A stretch of DNA of 30,931 bases from JAKCDU01 sp035551615 (GTDB lineage Bacteria; Actinomycetota; Acidimicrobiia; Acidimicrobiales; Palsa-688), in the NCBI GenBank assembly GCA_035551615.1, contig DASZNC010000007.1, positions 1 through 30,931 on the forward strand, read 5' to 3'. This document shows, one piece after another, positions 7,183 through 13,420 of the stretch (position 1 is its first letter; each line of letters starts with the position of its first letter). Under the pieces are notes generated by a model. The model was not told where the DNA came from, searched no databases, and saw only the letters and a list, made by a program, of their open reading frames with translations. The position numbers and the translations under genes were made by a program.

Positions 7183-8202
7183 CTACGCAGGCCCTCCCCG
7201 GATGGGCCAGCCGGGGCTGCTCAACCACGCTTGCACCGCGGCCGCTTGGCGGGCCACGAAGTCCTGCGGGGCGGCCGACGCCTCGATCGACCAGATCGCG
7301 ACCTGGGCCAGGGTCTCATCGGACAGGCCGAGCACGGCCCGGCACAGGTCGTACTCCTCGGCCACGCCCGGTCCGAACAGGAGCGGGTCGTCGGCGTTGA
7401 TCGAGCACATGACGCCGGCGGCGATCAACTCGGGGAGCGGGTGCTCGGCCATCGTGGCCACGACCGACAGGGCCAGGTTCGAGGTCGGGCACACGTCCAG
7501 GCAGACCCCGTCGTCGGCCAACCGCTTCACCAGTTCGGGGTCCTCGACGCAGCGGATCCCGTGCATGACCCGATGGGCCCGGCAGTCATCCACGCACGCC
7601 CGGACCGACTCGGGGCCGAGCAGTTCACCGCCGTGCGGCACGGCCAGCAGCCCGCCGTCCACCGCCACCCGGAAGGCCGGAGCAAACGGGCCGGCCGGGA
7701 ACCGGGACTCGTCGTTGGCCAGGCCGAAGCCGATCACGGCGTGCCCCTCGGCGGCCAGGGTCACCGCCAGGTGGGCCAACTCCAGCGCCTCCGCCGGATC
7801 AGCTGTCCGGTCCGACGAAACGATCAGGCCGGTGCCGACACCGAGATCGGAGCCGGCGCCAACCAGCTCGTCGAGGACCACCTCGATGGCGTCTCGAGCG
7901 GTCGGGCCCAGCACACCGGCGTAGCGGGGTGCGTAGAACGTGGGCTCCAACCAGGTCACGCCGTCGGCCGCTGCGTCCTCGACCACCTCCCGCACCAACC
8001 GGCGCATCCGGGTCTCGTCCTGGACCCGTTGGCAGGCGGAAACGTAGAGATCGGCGAACGCCCCGAACCCCTCGAACGGCCGCACCGGAGGGACCTCGAC
8101 ACCATCCTCGTCCGACCACTCCCGGAGGGTGGCCGGACGCATCGCCCCCTCCAGGTGCAGGTGCAGATGGGCCTTGGGCAACGCGGCCAGGTCACGGAGC
8201 AT
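7183..8202 (-). CDS. Adenosine deaminase family metal-dependent hydrolase
   Basis: A 339-residue TIM-barrel deaminase. It has the N-terminal metal-binding HLHLEGA (His14, His16), a PHGGE motif for the catalytic glutamate, HGIRCVED, CPTSNL and the terminal SINADDP with paired aspartates. By family it hydrolyses the amino group of adenosine or a related adenine nucleoside such as aminofutalosine; the substrate is not certain. The start is placed at the ATG whose product begins MLRDLAALPKAHLH, because the open frame upstream runs into the divergent amidohydrolase gene and its operator and encodes a non-conserved sequence. A GGAGG lies 11 nt upstream. It is followed after 13 bp by ccdA. Confidence 0.85.
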   Translation of the reverse strand: MLRDLAALPKAHLHLHLEGAMRPATLREWSDEDGVEVPPVRPFEGFGAFADLYVSACQRVQDETRMRRLVREVVEDAAADGVTWLEPTFYAPRYAGVLGPTARDAIEVVLDELVGAGSDLGVGTGLIVSSDRTADPAEALELAHLAVTLAAEGHAVIGFGLANDESRFPAGPFAPAFRVAVDGGLLAVPHGGELLGPESVRACVDDCRAHRVMHGIRCVEDPELVKRLADDGVCLDVCPTSNLALSVVATMAEHPLPELIAAGVMCSINADDPLLFGPGVAEEYDLCRAVLGLSDETLAQVAIWSIEASAAPQDFVARQAAAVQAWLSSPGWPIRGGPA

Positions 8203-8272
8203 CGATCGGCGATCCTCCCCCGGTTGGTCGGCCGGGTCAAGTGAAGCCTTTGTTTCCCCGCCGGAAGGTGGA

Positions 8273-8288
8273 CTAGAACGCGTTCTAG
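8273..8288. promoter_or_regulatory. Palindromic operator matching the KstR pattern
   Basis: CTAGAACGCGTTCTAG is a perfect 16-bp palindrome. Its core fits TNNAACNNGTTNNA, the published binding pattern of the TetR-family repressor KstR, which controls cholesterol catabolism in mycobacteria and rhodococci. The 3' end overlaps a -10-like TAGAAT (8286-8291), 8 nt before the ATG at 8300, so binding would occlude the promoter of the amidohydrolase. No TetR gene is in the window. Related TetR regulators use similar boxes, so the regulator is not identified. Confidence 0.65.
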
Positions 8289-8299
8289 AATCTCTGGAC

Positions 8300-9469
8300 A
8301 TGGAAACGGTCTGGGACGCGGACAACCATTACTACGAGGCCACGGATGCGTTCACCCGCCATCTGGCCAAGGAGGATGGCCCCCGCTGCGTGCAGTGGGC
8401 GACCATCGAGGGCAAGCAGTACCACGTGATCGGCGGCCGGGTCAGCCGGGCCGTGGCCAACGCCACCTTCGACCCGATCGCCAAACCCGGATGCCTGTCC
8501 GAGTACTTCCGCGGCAACCCGAACAAGGTCAACCCGCTCGAGCTGCTCAAGGATCACGAGCCCATCCGGCCCGAATACCTCCACCCCGAGGATCGGGCCC
8601 GGACCCTCGACGCCCAGGGCCTCGAAGGCTGCTTCCTGTTCCCCACCCTGGGCATGATCTACGAGGAGCTGCTGAAGCACGATCCGGTGGCGGTCACCAA
8701 GACCTTCACCGCCTTCAACCGCTGGCTCGAGGAGGATTGGGGCTTCGACCACCACGGTCGCATCATCAGCGCCCCGTACCTCACGCTGGCCGACCTGGAC
8801 TGGGCGATCGACGAGCTCGAGTGGGCGTTGACCAAGGGGGCCCGGCTCATCGTCATGCGTACCGCGGCACCGACGACGGTCACCGGACGACGCAGCCCCT
8901 TCGACCCCTACTTCGATCCGTTCTGGGCGAGGGTCAACGAAGCCGGTATCACCCTGGTCGTCCACGCCGGCGACAGCGGACCGAGTTCCGACGGCTACGC
9001 GACCGACGGTTTCGCCGCCAGCTTCAAGGGCGGCGGGTTCGCCCCGAGCATCAAGAGCTTTCACATCGAGAAGGCGGTCCACGACTTCCTCCTGTCGATG
9101 GTCCTGGCCAACCAGTTCCAGCGTTTCCCCCGACTGCGGGTGGCGTCGGTGGAGAACGGGGCCGAGTTCATCCCCGACCTGTTCCGCAAGCTGCGGTCGC
9201 AGGACAAGAAGATGCCCGGTTGGTTCAAGGACGACCCGGTCGAGATCTTCCGCCGGCACGTCTGGATCAACCCGTTCTGGGAGGACGACCTCCAGTCGGT
9301 CGTCGAATGGGTGGGCGCCGACCGGGTGATCTTCGGCTCGGACTGGCCGCACATCGAGGCGCTGCCCCAACCGCTCGACTATCTACCGGAGACCAAGCCG
9401 CTCACCGACGCCGACCGGCGCCTGGTGTTGCACGACAACGCCGTCGCCCTCTCCGTACCGCTGGCGTAG
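8300..9469 (+). CDS. Amidohydrolase-2 family metal-dependent hydrolase
   Basis: A 389-residue TIM-barrel protein of the amidohydrolase-2 (ACMSD-related) family. Visible features are the N-terminal Asp8-x-His10 metal motif within WDADNHYYE, LVVHAGDSG in the middle and the C-terminal IFGSDWPH with the metal-binding Asp. The family hydrolyses or decarboxylates cyclic and aromatic compounds and is frequent in actinobacterial gene sets for lipid, sterol or aromatic breakdown. The start is the ATG just after the palindromic operator; an in-frame extension further upstream would read through that operator and antisense to the deaminase and is not conserved in style. A TAGAAT 8 nt before the ATG suggests a leaderless message. 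The substrate is unknown; the KstR-like box hints at steroid or related catabolism. Confidence 0.85.
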   Translation: METVWDADNHYYEATDAFTRHLAKEDGPRCVQWATIEGKQYHVIGGRVSRAVANATFDPIAKPGCLSEYFRGNPNKVNPLELLKDHEPIRPEYLHPEDRARTLDAQGLEGCFLFPTLGMIYEELLKHDPVAVTKTFTAFNRWLEEDWGFDHHGRIISAPYLTLADLDWAIDELEWALTKGARLIVMRTAAPTTVTGRRSPFDPYFDPFWARVNEAGITLVVHAGDSGPSSDGYATDGFAASFKGGGFAPSIKSFHIEKAVHDFLLSMVLANQFQRFPRLRVASVENGAEFIPDLFRKLRSQDKKMPGWFKDDPVEIFRRHVWINPFWEDDLQSVVEWVGADRVIFGSDWPHIEALPQPLDYLPETKPLTDADRRLVLHDNAVALSVPLA

Positions 9470-9552
9470 GGAGCCCGGGCCGGCTCGTCCTGCCCGCTGG
9501 TCTACTCGGCGCGAACGGCCTGACCTCTGACCACCCGACGGGGAACGCGCCC

Positions 9553-9578
9553 CGGCCGCCCCATGAGGAGGGCGGCCG
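9553..9578. terminator. Bidirectional hairpin terminator between convergent genes
   Basis: CGGCCGCCC (9553-9561) and GGGCGGCCG (9570-9578) form a perfect 9-bp GC stem with an 8-nt loop. It sits between the stop codons of the amidohydrolase (plus) and the HtrA-like protease (minus), where a shared terminator is expected. A smaller GAGCC/GGCTC hairpin (9471-9486) begins directly after the amidohydrolase stop. No T tract follows either one. The rest of 9470-9666 shows nothing else recognisable. Confidence 0.6.
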
Positions 9579-9666
9579 AGGGTCGGCGGGAGGTTCGGCG
9601 GGTGCTGGGCGAGAGCCGGCGGCACCAGCTGAATATCGGGTCCCGCGAGGTGGGGGGCTGTTCTGG

Positions 9667-11364
9667 CTACGCCGGCGGCCCGTCCTGCAGCGTGACCGAC
9701 GTGGTGTGGCTGGTCCCCGAGGTGTCGGTGTAGGTGACCTGGATGGTCTGGCCCGATTGGAAGCCGAGGACGGCTTTGCTCAGGTCGGACGGGGTGGAGA
9801 TCGACGAACCGTTGATGGCCGTGATCACGTCGCCCTGGGCCAGCCCGGCATCGGCTGCCGCCCCGCCGGACACGACGTTGGCGATCTCGGCGCCGCTCGT
9901 CGACGAGCTGTTGCCGTTCGAGTAGTTCCCGTAGCTACCGGAACCTCCGTAGCTTCCGTAGGCGGAGCCACTGGAGCTGCCGGCGCTCTCGATCATTACC
10001 CCGAGGAAGGCGGTCGAGCCGATGTGGACATTCGTCGAGGACTGACCGGACTCAATGGCGTTGACGATGGAGAGGGCCTTGCTGATCGGGATGGCGTAGC
10101 CCTGGCTCGAGGTGCCGTAGGCAGACTGCAACGAGTAGCCCTGAGCGGCGGCGGTGTCGATCCCGATGACCTGGCCCGAGGTGTTGACGAGCGAGCCACC
10201 GGAGTCGCCCGACTGGACGTCGGCGTTGGTCTCGATCAGTCCGGTCAGGTTCTCGGCGGTGCCGTCCAGCTCGTCGCTGGCCGTGATCGCCTGGTTCAGC
10301 GCTGTCACCGTTCCGCCGGCCGGCGTCAACGAACCGGTACCACCGGCATTGCCCACGGCGACGACCTGGTCTCCGACCTTGCTGGACGAAGAGGCGATCG
10401 ACGCCGTCTTCAGGCCGCTGGCGTCGACCAGCTGGAGAACGGCCACGTCGTCACTCTTGTCGTAGCCGACGACCTTGGCGGTGTAGGTCTGGCCGTTGCC
10501 GACGTCGGTGACCCGGATCGACGTGGCCCCGTCGATCACGTGGTTGTTGGTCAGGATCTCACCGTTCGAGGTCAAGACGATGCCGGTGCCGGCGCCCTGG
10601 GCCTGTTGATACTGGAGCGTCGTGTCGATGATGACCAGGGCCGGGCTGACCTTGGCGGCGATCGACGACACGTCGGACGGCCCGCCGGTGCCTTCCGACG
10701 ACGAGGCCCCTGATCCGGTCCCGCCCGAGGAGCCGAACGGGTCGGTCGAGGAGCTGGACCCGCCGAAGCTGCCGGAGCTTCCGGAACTGGGGGAGGTGCC
10801 GGAGCTGGGCGTGCTGGTCGCCGCCGCCCGGGTGGATGACGGCCAGAGGGTGTGGCTGACAACGGCACTGGCGGCCACGGTGCCTGCGACCAGAACGGCG
10901 GCGATCGCCGGGCCGGTCCGCCGCCGCGGCCGGTAGGCCGGCGGGGGGCCGTAGTGGGGCATGCCGTAGGGCATCGCCCCGTACGGTCCGAAGCCGCCGC
11001 CGGCTCCTCCTCCTGCTCCGGCTCCTGCTCCTGCTCCGCCGTAGCCGGGGGCCTGGGGTCCGGGGGTCGCTCCGTATGGTGCGCCGGGGGGACCTACCGG
11101 CTGACCATGACCAGGGGTGGGCTGGTCATGGCCAACCGGGGTGGTGGGCGCCGGGCCGGCCGGCAGATCAGGGCCGGCGCCGGCGCCATCGGTGTAGCTG
11201 CGCTCTTCCCCGGCGGCGCCGGCTGGGCTGAAGGGGGTGGCCCAGCTCGACGCCGTATCGGCGGCGGGAGGGGGCGGCCATCCGCCGGCCGGGGATTCGG
11301 GCACTCCGCCATCGGCGGGGTGCGGGTTCTGAGATTCAGGAAACTCTCCGGATGTATTGCTCAT
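9667..11364 (-). CDS. HtrA/DegP-like membrane-anchored serine protease with PDZ domain
   Basis: A 565-residue S1C protease. Residues 1-145 are a Pro/Gly/Ala-rich cytoplasmic region, 150-172 a single membrane helix, and 175-228 a Ser/Gly linker. The trypsin-like domain (about 230-440) carries the triad His275 (TNNHVI), Asp306 (SDDVAVL) and Ser388 (QSGDSGGSL). The C-terminal PDZ domain (about 450-560) begins AFLGVMIES and ends with a GDVITAINGSSI strand. A low-complexity Ser/Gly/Tyr/Asn insertion of about 30 residues (about 460-490) splits the PDZ domain after its first strand. Such proteases degrade or regulate misfolded envelope proteins. The ATG is preceded by GAGGAAG about 8 nt upstream. 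The gene stands alone, with a long repeat-filled leader region before it. Confidence 0.92.
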   Translation of the reverse strand: MSNTSGEFPESQNPHPADGGVPESPAGGWPPPPAADTASSWATPFSPAGAAGEERSYTDGAGAGPDLPAGPAPTTPVGHDQPTPGHGQPVGPPGAPYGATPGPQAPGYGGAGAGAGAGGGAGGGFGPYGAMPYGMPHYGPPPAYRPRRRTGPAIAAVLVAGTVAASAVVSHTLWPSSTRAAATSTPSSGTSPSSGSSGSFGGSSSSTDPFGSSGGTGSGASSSEGTGGPSDVSSIAAKVSPALVIIDTTLQYQQAQGAGTGIVLTSNGEILTNNHVIDGATSIRVTDVGNGQTYTAKVVGYDKSDDVAVLQLVDASGLKTASIASSSSKVGDQVVAVGNAGGTGSLTPAGGTVTALNQAITASDELDGTAENLTGLIETNADVQSGDSGGSLVNTSGQVIGIDTAAAQGYSLQSAYGTSSQGYAIPISKALSIVNAIESGQSSTNVHIGSTAFLGVMIESAGSSSGSAYGSYGGSGSYGNYSNGNSSSTSGAEIANVVSGGAAADAGLAQGDVITAINGSSISTPSDLSKAVLGFQSGQTIQVTYTDTSGTSHTTSVTLQDGPPA

Positions 11365-11536
11365 CGTGGTTCTTCCTCACGGTCGTCCCGGTTACGAAGT
11401 ACAACTTGCCCTCCGTCTCTGTGAGGTCAATGGGACGACGTTGAGAAGTTCCTGAATGTGTTGCGTCCGATCCGCGGGGAGGAGCGCCGGCGGGCCGATC
11501 GTGCCCTGATCGGGTCGGTGCCCGACCAGTCGGGGC

Positions 11537-11714
11537 GCGTGCCGTTCTTGTACACAGCGCCGGCACCACCCTCTGGCGTGTACCGGATCGGTACGTGAGC
11601 GTGTTGTTCTCGTACACGTCGCCGTTCGGCTCGCTGGCGTGTACCGGAACGGCACGAAAACGTGCAGCCCCGGTACACGCCATTCCGTCGGTGTACGGAA
11701 AGCGCACGTTCTCG
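11537..11714. repeat. Three imperfect tandem units sharing GTGTAC/GTACAC motifs
   Basis: Two consecutive units of about 61 bp align well: starting near 11537 and 11598, each reads GTG, then GTTCTYGTACAC, then a GC-rich middle, then CTGGCGTGTACCGGA. A third, more diverged unit follows from about 11660 (CCCCGGTACACGCC, then GGTGTACGGAAAGCGCACGTTC). The exact 12-mer GGCGTGTACCGG occurs at 11575-11586 and 11636-11647, and inverted at 11670-11681. Alignment by eye; unit borders are approximate. Confidence 0.55.
11636..11681. other. 46-nt near-perfect hairpin, candidate structured RNA or repeat element
   Basis: GGCGTGTACCGG (11636-11647) is the exact reverse complement of CCGGTACACGCC (11670-11681). 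Inside it GCACG (11652-11656) pairs with CGTGC (11661-11665) across an AAAA loop, leaving a symmetric 4x4 internal loop (AACG/AGCC). The fold is nearly the same on either strand. It could be a structured leader, a terminator after the DHA2 gene, or a dispersed palindromic repeat. Confidence 0.5.
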
Positions 11715-11797
11715 AGCGATCCCACCGCCGGTTGCCGCAGGGCGACTCCGGCAAGCCCCCGGCGCCGCCCCTGGCCAACGCCGGCAGACCCCTGGCC

Positions 11798-13309
11798 CTA
11801 CGCCGGGTCGAGGGTGGGCAGAGCGGATTCCTCGCCGTCGACCAGAGCCTCGGCCACCTTCGCCACGCCCGACTCTTCGGTGGAGGTGGAGGTCGCAGTC
11901 GAATGGGCAGCCCGGATGACGGGCACGACGAACGAGCCGATGAAGGCGGCCAGCACCACGCCGGTGGCCACTTCGAAGGCCCGGGCGTAGCCGGAGGTCA
12001 GGGCCGGGGCCACGCCCTTGTGCAGCAGGGAGTGGGAGCGTTCGGTGGCGATGGTGGCGAGCAGGGCCAGGCCGAGCGAGCCGCCCATCTGGCGGGAGGT
12101 GTTGAGCACCCCGGACGCCAAGCCGGCCTCCGTGAAATGGACACCGCTCGTCGCCGCCGACGCCAGCGGCGTGAACAGGATGCCGATGGCGAACGACACG
12201 ATGCAGCCGGGGATGAACACGTGCACCCAGTAGTTCGAGTGGGCGCCGATGAGTGACAGCCCGAGGAATCCGACGGCGGTCAGCAGGGTGCCGGCTTGCA
12301 GCAGCGGGCGGACGCCCAGCCGGGGGATGAGCCGGGCCGCCGTCTGGGCGCCGATGATGATGGCCACGCCCATCGGGAAGAAGGCCAGGCCGGCCTTCAG
12401 GGCCCCGTACCCGAGGACGTTCTGCAGGTAGAGCGAGAGGAAGTACCACATCGAGAAGAAGGCGGCCCCGATGAGGAACATGACCACATTGGCGCCGCTG
12501 ACGGCCCGGGACCGGAACAGCCGGAACGGTACGAGGGGACTGCTGGCGAAGCGGGCCTCGACCACGCCGAACACGGCCAGCACGGCGACCGCAACGGCGA
12601 GCAGCGTGAGGGTCTGGGAGGAGCCCCAGGCGTGATTGTCGGTGCCGACGATGGCGTAGATCAGGACGCCCAGGCCGCCGGTGACCAGGATGGCGCCGGT
12701 GATGTCCAGCTTGGGGGCGGCGCCGGCCGGGCGCCGGCTCTCGGTGAGGAACATGGAGGCGACGGCCAGGGCGGCGATGCCGATGGGCAGGTTGACGAAC
12801 AGCACCCAGCGCCACGAAATCTCGGCCGTGAGTACCCCGCCGAGCAGGACGCCGGCCGCCCCGCCGGCGCCGGCCACGGAGCTCCAGATGCCGAGCGCGC
12901 GCGCCGTCTTGGCGCCGGTGAACGTGGTGACGATGATGGTCAGCGTCGCCGGCGACAACATGGCCCCGCCGAAGCCCTGAGCGGCCCGGGCGGCGGTGAG
13001 CCAGGTCGAGTTCTCGGCCAGGCCGCCGACCAGGCTGGCCAGGGTGAACAGGCCCAGGCCGGCCATGTAGACCCGCCGCCGACCGAACAGGTCGGCCGCC
13101 CGACCGCCCAGCAGGAGGAAGCCGGCGAAGGTCAACACATACGCGTTGACCACCCACTGCAGACCGGTCGGGCTGTAGTGGAGGTCACGGCCGATCGAGG
13201 GCAGCGCCACATTGACGATCGACACGTCCAGAACGACCATGAACTGAGCGACACAGGCGATGGCGAGGATCACCCAATCCGGAACCCGCCGATTTTCGGA
13301 ATCATTCAC
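11798..13309 (-). CDS. DHA2-family MFS multidrug/exporter protein (EmrB/QacA type)
   Basis: A 503-residue, 14-helix major facilitator. The first helix carries the DHA2 signature AQFMVVLDVSIVNVALPSIG. The loop after helix 2 has the MFS motif GGRAADLFGRRRVYM, and helix 5 has the antiporter-type motif GVLLGGVLT. Family members export drugs, dyes or lipids with proton exchange. The GTG start gives VNDSENRRVPDW just before helix 1; a longer frame would run into the divergent MMPL gene and adds a non-conserved N-terminus, so it was not used. No clear ribosome-binding site or -10 was found at this start, so the exact N-terminus is uncertain. A short acidic tail follows the last helix. It is divergent from an MMPL transporter, suggesting joint control. 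Confidence 0.9.
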   Translation of the reverse strand: MNDSENRRVPDWVILAIACVAQFMVVLDVSIVNVALPSIGRDLHYSPTGLQWVVNAYVLTFAGFLLLGGRAADLFGRRRVYMAGLGLFTLASLVGGLAENSTWLTAARAAQGFGGAMLSPATLTIIVTTFTGAKTARALGIWSSVAGAGGAAGVLLGGVLTAEISWRWVLFVNLPIGIAALAVASMFLTESRRPAGAAPKLDITGAILVTGGLGVLIYAIVGTDNHAWGSSQTLTLLAVAVAVLAVFGVVEARFASSPLVPFRLFRSRAVSGANVVMFLIGAAFFSMWYFLSLYLQNVLGYGALKAGLAFFPMGVAIIIGAQTAARLIPRLGVRPLLQAGTLLTAVGFLGLSLIGAHSNYWVHVFIPGCIVSFAIGILFTPLASAATSGVHFTEAGLASGVLNTSRQMGGSLGLALLATIATERSHSLLHKGVAPALTSGYARAFEVATGVVLAAFIGSFVVPVIRAAHSTATSTSTEESGVAKVAEALVDGEESALPTLDPA

Positions 13310-13360
13310 AAAGGACTGGAACAAGCCGAAGACCAAAGGTGTTCCCAGAAAGTGAGGGCT

Positions 13361-13376
13361 CCTCCGGATTCGGAGG
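13361..13376. promoter_or_regulatory. Small inverted repeat in the divergent exporter promoter region
   Basis: CCTCCG-GATT-CGGAGG is a perfect 6-bp-arm inverted repeat centred between the divergent DHA2 and MMPL genes. A -10-like TAGATT (13382-13387) lies just to its right in the MMPL direction, so the repeat would fall in that promoter's spacer. A shared operator is possible; the arms are short and GC-rich, so chance is not excluded. Confidence 0.3.
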
Positions 13377-13420
13377 CGCGCTAGATTCGCTGGTCGCCCC
13401 GCCCCCCCACGGAGGTCATT

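Larger units (their letters stand above)
11365..11797. other. 433-bp intergenic region rich in hairpins and imperfect repeats
   Basis: No convincing gene lies between the HtrA-like gene and the DHA2 transporter, both on the minus strand. The part nearest the protease (11365-11460) should hold its promoter and leader; a TTGACC (11430-11425, minus strand) is a possible -35, but no well-spaced -10 was found. From 11495 to about 11715 the DNA is a chain of inverted repeats (CCGATC/GATCGG 11495-11513; GGTCGG/CCGACC 11513-11527) and related units built around GGCGTGTACCGG. Open frames across it are shadows that change frame between repeat units. Confidence 0.6.

Noticed and set aside
8203..8325. 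A longer N-terminus for the adenosine-deaminase-like protein.
   Set aside because: The added 41 residues are non-conserved in style and would cover the operator and the start of the divergent amidohydrolase.
8395..10713. A 772-codon plus-strand open frame across the amidohydrolase, the terminator region and the HtrA gene.
   Set aside because: It overlaps the amidohydrolase out of frame, crosses the hairpin terminator, and runs antisense to the protease; composition is Arg/Pro/Gly-rich without motifs.
11580..11714. Peptide-like repeats (RYTP, VYKNGT, YENNT) in minus-strand frames of the repeat array, suggesting a decayed repeat protein.
   Set aside because: The similar peptides lie in different frames and the DNA repeats are better explained by palindromes; no start or stable frame links them.
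11427..13157. A 576-codon minus-strand frame overlapping the DHA2 gene and continuing through the repeat region.
   Set aside because: It is a shifted frame of the transporter. The repeat units it reads switch frame between copies, so there is no conserved protein repeat.
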